Of a stretch of 64,000 nucleotides of DNA, positions 18,879 to 27,910 are shown piece by piece. Every line of letters begins with the position of its first letter. Within the stretch, counting starts at the first letter, position 1. The DNA is from Clostridia bacterium. GTDB lineage: Bacteria > Bacillota > Clostridia > Christensenellales > Aristaeellaceae. The stretch covers positions 1 to 64,000 of the forward strand of contig JAFXVJ010000005.1 in NCBI GenBank assembly GCA_017524615.1. The letters run 5' to 3'. A program made the translations under genes and the position numbers. The notes below the pieces were generated by a model. That model was not told the origin of the DNA. It saw only the letters and a list, made by a program, of their open reading frames with translations, and made no database searches.

Positions 18879-21800
18879 TCAGATGGGCATGGCCATCTTA
18901 TACATCTTTTTCCGGGTCGAGCACAGATCCTGCAGGTTCTTGAGCAGGGCGATGCACTTGTTGATGGTGGCGGTGTCGGCGCCCATCTTGACCAATTCGG
19001 ACTTTTCCTGCTTCATGGCGTCGGTCACGAATTCATCCAGGGCATCCACGCGATCCAACAGCTTCTGCACGTCTTCCTTGGTCAGCTCGTCGGTCTTTTC
19101 CTTTTCGGCGATTTCATTTTCCTTCTGATCCATCATGAATTCCAGATACCGCCGCATTTCATTCTGCGGGCCCACGTCAGCCAGGTAAGCGGGCAGCTTG
19201 ATCATGGGATGCAGGGCGGCAATATCCTCGCTGGGATCGCCCTGGATCATCTGGGTCTTTTCGCCCATGTCGTTGCGGTAGAAGCCGCCGGCCATGGAGG
19301 GCTGGATCAGGCTGTGGATGAACATCTTGCCGAAGGTTTCCGCGTATTCGATGCGGGGCTGCCACACATTGGCCTGGCCTTCGATGGAGGTGATGATCTT
19401 CTGCGCCGCCTCGAAGCCATCCACCTGCTGGCTCAGGGTGAGGGCCAGCCTGGGCCGCGCGGACACCACCACGCTGGCCAGTTCGCGCGACAGCTTCTTG
19501 TAGTTCTCCTGGGCCTTGCTCAGCTTCATCGCGTCCACGCGGATATCGGGATCGGTGGGATCCACAGGCTCGTTCTGCAGGCCCATATAGGTGGCCAGGC
19601 AATCCGGCCGCTGGCCGGGCTGGATGGTTTCCCGGGTGGCGGAGGCAAGCAGCTCGCGCAGCATCTTCAGCTTGTCGTCAGGGGTGTAGCTGCTGCCGGT
19701 GGCGGGATTGCGGGTCAGCGCCATGATCGCGCTGGCTTTCTCGGCGATGTTCCTGCCGGGCAGCACCACCTCGCGCTGCGCGTCGGCATAGAAGGCATGC
19801 ACGTGATACACCGGCACGGGGTTGGAGGTGTCCACCTCCAGCATGCCGGCGTCGATGGCCCGTTCGGTAAGGGCATGGACCTCGGCATACTGCTTCTCAC
19901 TGAAGGGGGTTCCGTGGGCCTTGAAGAAGTAGTAAGGCGCGGGCGCGGGCAGCTTGGTCCAGTTGGTGATGTAGTTGCTGTCCAGATCGCCGTCCCACAC
20001 CAAGTGAGCGCCCATGCAAACGTTGCTCTGCTGCAGGCTGTCGCAATACACTTCCTCCAGCTTGCCGATCAGGCCGTAGCGATACAGGGGCAGGCCATCC
20101 CAGCTGGTGACGCAGTACACGTGATCCTGCAGGGAGCTTTCCTTGGAATCGATGCCCGTCTTGTTCTGATAATGCTGGATGAACTTTTTGCTGTCCTGGG
20201 GAATGGACAGATAGTTGTATTTGATGCATTCTTCATTGGCCACGGCGGCATCCTGGCTGAACATGGGGCGAGAAGAATCGATCACGGACGCGCCCAGCTC
20301 GTCCATATACTTGTTCTGGGCCGCCACGGCGTTGCCCACGGCCTGCTCCATGATGGAATCCAGGCTTTGGCCGTTGATTTCATGGAAGCACACATCCAAT
20401 TCGTTCTTCAGGGTGTCCAGCAGGTTCACCCGGCGGCGGAGCCCATAGGTGAACACCAGGCCGGTGGAATGAGCATCCACGGAAGGAGCGTTCTTGAAGG
20501 ATTCGTCGCACACGGCGCTGAGGAATTCCAGCGTGACCTTGTTTTCCTCGTTCTTATCGTTGAAATCGGTATCGATCTGCTTCTGCACCGTATCCAGCGC
20601 GAACAGATCGCTCTCCAGCTTGGAATCCACCGCGTCCTGCGCGCCGAAATCGTCGCTGAGCTGCGCCAGATCTTCGCACATGGGCTTCAGGGCACGATCC
20701 ACATACTCGCGGATGCGCTGCACCAGCAGGCTCAGGGCCCGGGCATGCTCCTCCATGAAAGCAATCTTAACCACAGAGGCGTAGTAATCGTTCAGCGCGC
20801 CCAGATACTTTTCAATGGCCGCCTTGGCGCCCAGCAGCGGGGGCTTGAAGAAATCGTTCCAGGAGGTGACACAGGCTTCATAGCGGTTATGCAGGTCGGA
20901 ATTGAACCGCGCGGCATAGGCGTTCCAGCTCACCAGCTGGGCATCCAGTTCCTTCATGATGCTGGCGGAGGGGCTGGTCATGTATTCCAGCAGGGTGAAG
21001 GGGCCGAACTTGGGATTGGTGATCACCCACTTGGCGAAGGAGCAGAACCGTCCCCAGGCGGCGTCCAGATACGCGTCGGCCGTCTTGCGGGCGGCGGGAC
21101 GCACCACGGTGCTCTGCCACAGGCTGGGCTTGATGTCAACCTGGTCGTGGGGCCGCACCTGCATATTGCGCATGGCGTCCAGATGGGGTTTGTCGTTGGA
21201 GGGCGTGCGGCAGAAGCCGGGCAGGGTGATCTGCGTGCGGAAATTGTTGTGCAGCGCGCCCACGTCGCCCACGATCTGCTGCGCCCGCTTCAGGGTGTTG
21301 CCGTCCATGAGCAGTTCGGTATTGGGCACCAGATTGCCGTGGTCATCCTTCATGGGCATGAAGGTGTTGAACAGCAGGGAGCCCTCATAATACAGCACCT
21401 TTTTCTTGGGGATGCGCTTGGTGTAGGCGCCGATGGCCCGGTAGCCGTAATACAGGGGCAGCCGCTTTTTCATGTTATTGACGGCAGCCACCAGGTTGTT
21501 TTCATGGGAGATATAGGTATAGGTGGCCTGGCCGTTGCTGCTGGCGGAAGGCGCCTCGTTGGCCAGATAGTGCAGCAGGTTTTCGGCGATGGTGTTCTGC
21601 ACCACGTCCGCGCCCTTGTTGAACAGGGTGCCGTCCACCGTCTTGCTGCTCATGAGCACGCATGCGTCGTAAGGCGCGCGTTTCCAGACGATCTTGGTGC
21701 CATTCAGGTTAGCGGTGAAGGGGGTTTCATGCGCGGCGATGTTCTGCCAGAAATCCAGTTCCTTCAGCGCGGCGTAGCCATTCATGCTCAGCTGGCGGGT

Positions 21801-22523
21801 GAGCGCTGGATCATTCTGGATGCTGGGCACGGACAGGGACACGTCGGGCATGACGATGTAACCGGTGATGCGGTAATCCTGGCCCGCCAGGCTGCCCTCC
21901 TCCATGCACTTGCGCACAATCTGGGGCACATCCAGGAAGGTGCCCGATCCGGTGCCGCCGCAGATGCCGGTGGCAATCACGATTTCGACCCGGCCCTGCA
22001 TGCCGGTGTTGCCATGGGACACCCTGGTCACCTTGGTCAGGGCCGTCTGGATGGCCCCCTCTACCTTGGCATACTTCCGGGAGAGCTGGAAACGGGCGGA
22101 CTGGCGATACGTGCCCGCGCCCATACCGCTTGAGGAAGCGTTGAGCTGCTTATTCACCCATTGGCGCTCATAGTCCTGCAGGTTGTAATCACGCTTCTTG
22201 GGATCCAGGATGGCGTCAATGCCCTCGACGCTGATATCCACGTATTCATCGTCCGCCAGGGAGCCCTTGGATTTATGATCGGTATCGATTTCCAGGTAAG
22301 CCGTTTGACGGGGGATGGGGATCAGGTTGCCCTTTTCGTCCCGGGGCAATTCAAAACGCTGCGCGAAGGTCTTCTTGATGGTGTGCACGATGCTGGCGCC
22401 TGTACCGCCCAAGCCGATGACGAGGAGCGGAGAGGGGATTTTTTCCACGCGCTCGATGGAAATATCAAGCTGCTCTTCTTCCTGAATCTCACGGGCAAGA
22501 TTCTCGTTGTAGTCTTCTGGCAT
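18879..22523 (-). CDS. Tubulin/FtsZ-superfamily protein (tubulin-like family), 1214 aa
   Basis: A very large divergent tubulin-like protein. The N-terminal nucleotide loop reads GLGGTGAS (residues 37-44). A Gly-rich loop GMGAGT follows near 133-138. The tubulin signature GICGGTGSGTF lies at 186-196 (FtsZ/tubulin consensus GGGTGTG/S). The remaining 1000 or so residues form long helical and mixed segments absent from FtsZ, which is about 350-400 aa; the C-terminus is helical and charged. It should bind GTP and may polymerise at the membrane. Its neighbours (vWA proteins and a separate GTPase) match predicted membrane-remodelling systems built on FtsZ-like proteins. ATG at 22523 is preceded by AAAGGA. 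Superfamily assignment is strong; polymerisation and cellular role are inference. Confidence 0.85.
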   Translation of the reverse strand: MPEDYNENLAREIQEEEQLDISIERVEKIPSPLLVIGLGGTGASIVHTIKKTFAQRFELPRDEKGNLIPIPRQTAYLEIDTDHKSKGSLADDEYVDISVEGIDAILDPKKRDYNLQDYERQWVNKQLNASSSGMGAGTYRQSARFQLSRKYAKVEGAIQTALTKVTRVSHGNTGMQGRVEIVIATGICGGTGSGTFLDVPQIVRKCMEEGSLAGQDYRITGYIVMPDVSLSVPSIQNDPALTRQLSMNGYAALKELDFWQNIAAHETPFTANLNGTKIVWKRAPYDACVLMSSKTVDGTLFNKGADVVQNTIAENLLHYLANEAPSASSNGQATYTYISHENNLVAAVNNMKKRLPLYYGYRAIGAYTKRIPKKKVLYYEGSLLFNTFMPMKDDHGNLVPNTELLMDGNTLKRAQQIVGDVGALHNNFRTQITLPGFCRTPSNDKPHLDAMRNMQVRPHDQVDIKPSLWQSTVVRPAARKTADAYLDAAWGRFCSFAKWVITNPKFGPFTLLEYMTSPSASIMKELDAQLVSWNAYAARFNSDLHNRYEACVTSWNDFFKPPLLGAKAAIEKYLGALNDYYASVVKIAFMEEHARALSLLVQRIREYVDRALKPMCEDLAQLSDDFGAQDAVDSKLESDLFALDTVQKQIDTDFNDKNEENKVTLEFLSAVCDESFKNAPSVDAHSTGLVFTYGLRRRVNLLDTLKNELDVCFHEINGQSLDSIMEQAVGNAVAAQNKYMDELGASVIDSSRPMFSQDAAVANEECIKYNYLSIPQDSKKFIQHYQNKTGIDSKESSLQDHVYCVTSWDGLPLYRYGLIGKLEEVYCDSLQQSNVCMGAHLVWDGDLDSNYITNWTKLPAPAPYYFFKAHGTPFSEKQYAEVHALTERAIDAGMLEVDTSNPVPVYHVHAFYADAQREVVLPGRNIAEKASAIMALTRNPATGSSYTPDDKLKMLRELLASATRETIQPGQRPDCLATYMGLQNEPVDPTDPDIRVDAMKLSKAQENYKKLSRELASVVVSARPRLALTLSQQVDGFEAAQKIITSIEGQANVWQPRIEYAETFGKMFIHSLIQPSMAGGFYRNDMGEKTQMIQGDPSEDIAALHPMIKLPAYLADVGPQNEMRRYLEFMMDQKENEIAEKEKTDELTKEDVQKLLDRVDALDEFVTDAMKQEKSELVKMGADTATINKCIALLKNLQDLCSTRKKMYKMAMPI

Positions 22524-22594
22524 CTGGAATCGTTCCTTTCTTTATTTTGTTTTGTATTGCGATTATGCCCTTACCGGGCCCAAGCACGGGGAAA

Positions 22595-22619
22595 CCGGCG
22601 CGGACGCCAGCCGCGCCGG
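22595..22619 (-). promoter_or_regulatory. Intercistronic hairpin after the first vWA gene
   Basis: The stem CCGGCGCGG/CCGCGCCGG encloses seven bases, just downstream (minus strand) of the vWA gene stop and before the tubulin-like gene. There is no U-run, so it is probably an mRNA stabiliser or partial attenuator. Confidence 0.5.
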
Positions 22620-22632
22620 CACGAAAAACTCA

Positions 22633-25600
22633 TCAGAAATCGGAATCGGAGGAATTGGAAGACGAGCCAAAGTCGAAGCTGTCCGATCCGCCGGCGGAAG
22701 AGCCGCCGAAATCGCTGCCGGAGGAAGCGCCGAAGCCTCCGCCGGTCGCAGCGCCGTAATTGCTGGCCGAGGTGACATCGAAGCCGTCGGGCACGCCGAA
22801 GTTGCCGGAAAATTCGGGGGTGCCGCCAAAATCGAAAGCGTCGCTGGCGGAGGAGGACTGGGCGTAATCAGCGGTGTTGTCGCCGTAACTGAGCACGATG
22901 TGCAGGAACTCCACCGCATTGGGCGTGGCCCGCATTTCCAGCGCCTGGCCGGGCGACCAGCGCACCGCGTGCTTGCCCACGGGGTTGCCTTCCAGGGTGA
23001 TCTGCACCGTGCCCACCGGCTTGCGGTTGGACACCTTGATGGTGCCGTCCTGGGAACGGGTGGGCTCCATCATCAGATTCTGCAGCGTTACGTCGGGAAT
23101 GCTGAATTTGCTGGCCGTGGTAGAATCCACCACATAGCTCATGGGCCAGGCCTTCTTGGTGGGCGGCAGATCGTACTCCAGGCTGTCATAGAGGGATGTG
23201 CCCTCGCGCACGCCCAGGCGCACCTGCTTGAACACCGGCTTGCGGATCTGGTGCACGATCAGGATCAGCACGATCAGCGCGATCAGCGCGGCCAGCGCGA
23301 TCAGGCCCCGGATGACCCACATCTTTGTCAGGTCCTTCACGTGGATCTTATAGGTGCGGGCCACAGAGGCGTGGTCGGCGTCCTCGGCGGTGACGGTGAA
23401 GCTGACGTCGCCCTCGGCCTGGGGCGTGATGATCAGGTACCGGCCGTCCTTCACTTCGGGCCGCGCGGCAGCCTCATCAGCATGCACGCCGTCATTGATC
23501 CGGACGGAGAAGGCGGGCTCGTCATCCTCGTCGGAGAACACCCGGGTCAAATCGATTTTCAGTTCCTCTTCGGGCGTATTGCCTTCCACCGCGTTCAGGA
23601 AGCCCAGGAAGGAGGGCAGCTCGTTGAACGCGACCTGCTTTTCCACTTCCGTGCCCAGTTTGTCCGCGATCTGCGGCTTCTGATTCTCGATCTTCACAGC
23701 ATAGCTGTAGCTCTTGATTTCCTGGCCCAGGTAGGAAACCGTCCAGGTGCCGGTCCACGTGCCCTCGTTCTGGGGAGTGGCAAAGGACACCTTCTGGGCG
23801 GTGCCGTCCATGGCCAGGGGCAGGGGCTGGCCGCTGGGCATCATGGCGCCCTGCTCGTTGGTTAAAACCAGCTGGATATCGAAATCCTGCAGCCGCACAG
23901 TGGCGTCGCTGTCATTGGGACGGGAGTATTCCACATACTGGGTGATATTCACTTTCTTGCCCACGCTGGATTCGGTGCCCTCCGCCTCCAGCTGTTTTTT
24001 CTGGTTGGAGCCGTCGGACAGCAGATAGGAAGCGAATTCCCCCGCTTTGGCGGTTTCGATGCCGGACTGCACATGGAAAGTCAGTTCCATATCCGCGTCT
24101 CCGCCCTGATTGTCGGACACGTGGATCTGCTGGCGGTATTCGCCGAACTGGTAGCTGCCCGGGCGACCGGCGATGGTGGCCTCGAAATAATGGTTCGTTC
24201 CGTCTTCGGTGATCCTCGGATTCACCAGCAAGGCGGTGTTGAAATCGGCGTCGCCGGCAGGAGGAACCAAGGTAAGGGTCAGCCTGTCGTTATCCTCGTC
24301 GTCCAGAAGGCCATCCAGCTGGATCTTGATATTGGGGCCCCTCTGCGCGCCGGGCTGCAGATTGGCGTTGTCCACATAATCCACATAATAGGTTTCGCTC
24401 AGCGAGTTGGCCACAGGGGCGGAATTGGTCAGTTCCAGGCGTCTGGTCTCCAGACGGGACAGGCCGGCGCCCTCCACCTTGATTTCCAGCCGGTAATTGC
24501 CCGCCTCCAGGCCCATGGGAATCTCCGCATAGAACCGCGTCCCGTCCGAGGGGATGTCCGTGTTGGTGAGGCGCTGGCTGACGGGAACATCGGAATTCTC
24601 CCGGTAAATCGAGCAGGTGGCCTTGATGACCCACCAGTCCTCGGCAGTGTTGGCAGGGAGGCTCAGATCTTCCATCTTCTGGTACAGCGCCAAATCATCG
24701 GTGAGCTGCTCGGTGCGGTTGTCGGTGAACAGAGCTTCCACAAACAGGGTATCGTTTTTGCTCATCCGCAGGGTGTCCGCGGTGCTCATGCCGGCGGCTT
24801 CCTTGCCGATCCGGGCGCGCAGGGACAGGTTGTAATTGAATACCACACCCAGGGACACCTTGGTGTTCAGTGCGGCGCCGCTGCTGAGCTTGAACTTCAG
24901 CGTCCAGATGCCCAGGGACTGGGGATTGGTGATTTTGAACAGGCGGAAGGGCGAATTTTCCGCGCCGTAGAGCACGCTCACATCCTGACGGCTGTTCACA
25001 TTGACGGTTCTGCCGTTGCCGTCGGTGAGCTGGATGGAATTCCGGTCCACATACCGCATGGGCAGCAGGATGTTGATTTCCTGAATGGATTTGTTCAGGA
25101 TGGGGATGTTCACATACGAATTGCCGTTGGCATCCCGCCGGATGGGCAGATTGCGCTGCATGCTGCCGCCGATGCGGTCCGCGAAAATCTGGCCGAAGTA
25201 GGAGGGCAGCTCATCCGCGCTGGAGGAGGGCACCACGATGGTCGTGCCGCCGGTGGCCTGCGAAATCTTTGCCAGTGCGGCGCTGGCCTTCTCCTGGTTC
25301 ACCTGTTCCTGGCCTGTGGCCCTGTCATCCTTCAGGTACACCGTATAGACGGGGATGCCCAGCTGCACGCAGGCCTGGGTGGCCGCATCGGCCAGGGCGT
25401 CGGCGGAAGCGGCGGTATAGCCGGGATTGGCGTTCCGTTCCCATTCCTTGGCGGCGGCGTTCCAGGTGTAGCCGAAGCGGGTGGTCCTGTTCTGCTGCTG
25501 CGTCGTCTGGCTGAAATAATTGGCGCCGTCCGTCAGCAGCACGATCATGGGCTGATTGTGATCGTTCGCGCTGCGGTTGCTGATTTTTTCCACGGCGTAG

Positions 25601-26046
25601 CGCAGCGCCTCGCCATAGTCCGTATCCGTTTCCAGGTTGTCCCGGTCCTGCGTCACAAAGGTTTTATCCGCTTCGATCCGGGTGATATAATCCTTGCGGT
25701 TATTCAGGCTGCTGATGTCCTGGAAGCCGGTGTCCGCCTTCAGCTTGTCCCTTCTGGCGTCCTTGCCGGTCAGCACGGTGCCGCCGAAAGGCACATACAG
25801 CACCCGGGAGCCGTTGACGTCGCACATGGCCGTCAGCATTTCCATGGCGTCCAGCCGGTAACCGTTGGGGTCGCTGCCCGTTTTGTTGTTCAGGCTCTTG
25901 GAGGTGTCCATGGATTTGCTCATGTCCACCAGAACCACGATGTCCACAGAATTGGTGATCGCGCTGTCCTCAGCCATGGCGGGAGAAACCGTCAGGCAGC
26001 CAATGAGCAGCAGGATCATCAGGCACACGGATAAGACCTTTTTCAT
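22633..26046 (-). CDS. Secreted/membrane-anchored vWA protein, first gene of the operon
   Basis: 1137 aa. A signal sequence (1 to about 26, AMA/ED cleavage likely; an alternative lipobox LIGC ends at residue 17) leads to a von Willebrand A domain (about 33-300) with an intact MIDAS, DMSKS at 41-45, and LLTDGANY. Extracellular beta-sandwich regions follow, then a transmembrane helix (about 909-931). A cytoplasmic domain of about 130 aa is followed by a Gly/Ser/Phe/Asp-rich tail (about 1062-1137) with FDFGG- and GGGFG-type blocks, ending in SDSDF. The outside vWA could bind metal-dependent ligands while the inner part contacts the tubulin-like protein encoded next. I chose the ATG at 26046 because the signal peptide starts there and AGAGGT lies upstream; the longer frame to 26193 runs through the promoter region. 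Confidence 0.85.
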   Translation of the reverse strand: MKKVLSVCLMILLLIGCLTVSPAMAEDSAITNSVDIVVLVDMSKSMDTSKSLNNKTGSDPNGYRLDAMEMLTAMCDVNGSRVLYVPFGGTVLTGKDARRDKLKADTGFQDISSLNNRKDYITRIEADKTFVTQDRDNLETDTDYGEALRYAVEKISNRSANDHNQPMIVLLTDGANYFSQTTQQQNRTTRFGYTWNAAAKEWERNANPGYTAASADALADAATQACVQLGIPVYTVYLKDDRATGQEQVNQEKASAALAKISQATGGTTIVVPSSSADELPSYFGQIFADRIGGSMQRNLPIRRDANGNSYVNIPILNKSIQEINILLPMRYVDRNSIQLTDGNGRTVNVNSRQDVSVLYGAENSPFRLFKITNPQSLGIWTLKFKLSSGAALNTKVSLGVVFNYNLSLRARIGKEAAGMSTADTLRMSKNDTLFVEALFTDNRTEQLTDDLALYQKMEDLSLPANTAEDWWVIKATCSIYRENSDVPVSQRLTNTDIPSDGTRFYAEIPMGLEAGNYRLEIKVEGAGLSRLETRRLELTNSAPVANSLSETYYVDYVDNANLQPGAQRGPNIKIQLDGLLDDEDNDRLTLTLVPPAGDADFNTALLVNPRITEDGTNHYFEATIAGRPGSYQFGEYRQQIHVSDNQGGDADMELTFHVQSGIETAKAGEFASYLLSDGSNQKKQLEAEGTESSVGKKVNITQYVEYSRPNDSDATVRLQDFDIQLVLTNEQGAMMPSGQPLPLAMDGTAQKVSFATPQNEGTWTGTWTVSYLGQEIKSYSYAVKIENQKPQIADKLGTEVEKQVAFNELPSFLGFLNAVEGNTPEEELKIDLTRVFSDEDDEPAFSVRINDGVHADEAAARPEVKDGRYLIITPQAEGDVSFTVTAEDADHASVARTYKIHVKDLTKMWVIRGLIALAALIALIVLILIVHQIRKPVFKQVRLGVREGTSLYDSLEYDLPPTKKAWPMSYVVDSTTASKFSIPDVTLQNLMMEPTRSQDGTIKVSNRKPVGTVQITLEGNPVGKHAVRWSPGQALEMRATPNAVEFLHIVLSYGDNTADYAQSSSASDAFDFGGTPEFSGNFGVPDGFDVTSASNYGAATGGGFGASSGSDFGGSSAGGSDSFDFGSSSNSSDSDF

Positions 26047-26150
26047 GGGTGCTTTACCTCTTTCTTCTATGGCTGTCCCGTTTTTCTCCGGCACGCGCCG
26101 TACAGCAGTACGGGGCCAGCCTTTATTCGAGGGTACATACATGCCAGAAT

Positions 26151-26179
26151 AGTATATCATTTCTTGCGTCGTTTGGCTA
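26151..26179 (-). promoter_or_regulatory. Candidate promoter of the tubulin/vWA operon
   Basis: On the minus strand an extended -10, TGATATACT (TATACT at 26151-26156), lies 17 bp from TAGCCA (26174-26179, four of six matches). It sits about 105 bp upstream of the vWA start codon. A TTGACA further upstream is not at usable spacing. Confidence 0.4.
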
Positions 26180-26333
26180 TCATTTTCTGTCAATTTTCAT
26201 CTTATTAACGGAATTTTAACATTTTTGGATATCCGGACATGCGCGCAAAGAGCGCGGCCCGCCGGCTTTCGCTGCATCTTCCGTTTTTCCCCAGCCCGGC
26301 CGCAGGCGTTAAGCGCTTCCGGAAGAAAGGCGC

Positions 26334-26362
26334 TTGTCATCCGGCCGGATTTATGTCATAAT
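26334..26362 (+). promoter_or_regulatory. Sigma-A promoter of the guanine deaminase gene
   Basis: TTGTCA (26334-26339) and CATAAT (26357-26362) are separated by exactly 17 bp. Transcription would begin near 26369, leaving a leader of about 218 nt before the start codon. Confidence 0.6.
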
Positions 26363-26367
26363 AGCAT

Positions 26368-26543
26368 ACAGACAAGCCTGCCTGCAGATACGCGGCCACT
26401 CCCCCACCTGTTTCCCGGAAAGGAAACCGACGCCGAGGAAAGCGTCCGGCGCGCCGGAAAACCGGCAGGAGATGTGCCGGCGGATTTATGGTCTGTTTTG
26501 CAGGACGGGAGCGGGGCGGCGGCCCTGATTCGGGGGCCGCCGC
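26368..26543 (+). promoter_or_regulatory. Structured 5' leader of guanine deaminase (candidate riboswitch)
   Basis: The predicted transcript start coincides with ACAGAC (26368-26373), which can pair with GTCTGT (26491-26496). Within that enclosure are GTTTCC/GGAAAC (26410-26427), GACGC/GCGTC (26429-26446) and GCCGG/CCGGC (26453-26466) hairpins. A strong GC hairpin, GCGGCGGCCC with its complement, follows at about 26515-26542, ahead of the ribosome site. I see no match to the consensus of the purine, guanidine-I or PRPP riboswitch classes that I remember. Regulation by structure is inference. Confidence 0.4.
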
Positions 26544-26586
26544 TGAACAGATACGGACTTTCAAAGAGCACCGAGGGAATACGATC

Positions 26587-27849
26587 ATGCCGTACTATGT
26601 GAAGGGGTTGTTTCTGGATACGCCCGAGATCGGTCAGATCCGCGCCCGGCGGGGCTGGGCGCTGGTGGAAGGGGACTGCCTGGCCGCTTTCCGCACGGAC
26701 GCCCCGGAGGGCAGCCAAACGCCCATCCTGGATTTTGGGGATCAATTGATCCTGCCCGGCTTCACCGATCTCCACCTGCACGCCGCCCAATACGCCTACT
26801 GCGGCACGGCCATGGACGTGGAATTGATCCAGTGGCTGCGGGACTATGCCTATCCCGAGGAAAGCCGCTTCGCAGACCCCGCCTACGCCGAGCGGCAATA
26901 TGCCCTGTTTGTGCGCGACCTGAAGGCCAGCGCCACCACCCGGGCCTGTATCTTCGCTTCCCTGCATACCGACGCCACGCTGATCCTGATGCGGCAGATG
27001 GAGGAAGCGGGGCTGCGGGGCTATGTGGGAAAGCTGGCCATGAATCGCAACTGCCCCGACACCTACCGGGAACCGTCTACAGAGGAAGGGGTGCGAGAAA
27101 CGGAGCGCTGGCTGGATGCGTGCGACGCGATGGGCTTTTCCCGGGTCCGGCCCATCCTGACGCCCCGGTTCATTCCCAGCGTGACGGATGACTACATGGC
27201 CGCCCTGGGCCGAATCGCCCGGGAGAGAAACGTGCCCATGCAGAGCCACCTGTCCGAAAACCGGGATGAAATCGCCTGGGTGCGCAGCCTCTGCCCCGAC
27301 ACCCGTTTTTACGGCGAGGCTTACGCCCGGTGGGGGCTGTTCGGCGGGGACTGCCCCACGGTGATGGCCCACTGCATCTATTCCGGCGAGGCGGAATGCG
27401 CCCTGATGAAGCAGAACGGCGTCATGATCGCCCACTGCCCCACCAGCAACGAAAATGTCATCGCCGGCATCGCCCCGGCGGCGCGTTACCTGCGGCGCGG
27501 CTGGCGCATCGGCCTGGGCAGCGACGTATCCGGCGGCCATACCCTGAACCTGTTCGCCGTGATGATGGCCGCCATCCAGAACAGCAAAATCTATTGGCGG
27601 TACGTGAGTCAGCTGGAAAAGCCCCTGACCGTGGCGGATACCCTGTACATGGCCACGGCTGGCGGCGGCCGGTTCTTTGGCAAGGTCGGCCTGTTTGAGC
27701 CGGGGTATCAGTTCGATGCCGTCGTGCTGTCGGAAGCGGGGCTGAACAGCACGCGGGAGTTTTCGCCCCTGGAGCGGCTGGAGCGGTACGTCTACCGCGG
27801 TTCGGGCAATCCCCAGGCCAAATTCTGCGCCGGGGAAAGGATCGTATAA
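26587..27849 (+). CDS. guaD: Guanine deaminase (amidohydrolase superfamily)
   Basis: Hydrolyses guanine to xanthine and ammonia in purine salvage or catabolism. The 420-aa protein has the metal-dependent TIM-barrel amidohydrolase layout. PGFTDLHLHAAQY supplies the first two metal His (63 and 65). QSHLSEN and MAHCIYSG carry further His ligands, and GLGSDVSGGHTLNL has the catalytic Asp in the guanine-deaminase style. The ATG at 26587 is preceded by GAGGGAA; upstream in-frame codons lie in the leader. It is followed 61 bp later by the xylanase gene. Related cytosine or atrazine-type deaminases are the alternatives, but the motifs fit guanine deaminase best. Confidence 0.85.
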   Translation: MPYYVKGLFLDTPEIGQIRARRGWALVEGDCLAAFRTDAPEGSQTPILDFGDQLILPGFTDLHLHAAQYAYCGTAMDVELIQWLRDYAYPEESRFADPAYAERQYALFVRDLKASATTRACIFASLHTDATLILMRQMEEAGLRGYVGKLAMNRNCPDTYREPSTEEGVRETERWLDACDAMGFSRVRPILTPRFIPSVTDDYMAALGRIARERNVPMQSHLSENRDEIAWVRSLCPDTRFYGEAYARWGLFGGDCPTVMAHCIYSGEAECALMKQNGVMIAHCPTSNENVIAGIAPAARYLRRGWRIGLGSDVSGGHTLNLFAVMMAAIQNSKIYWRYVSQLEKPLTVADTLYMATAGGGRFFGKVGLFEPGYQFDAVVLSEAGLNSTREFSPLERLERYVYRGSGNPQAKFCAGERIV

Positions 27850-27910
27850 ACCCGTGCATCAACGGGCCGTCGGGCCCGTCATCATCAATCAAGAGAAAGG
27901 ATGGATCATC

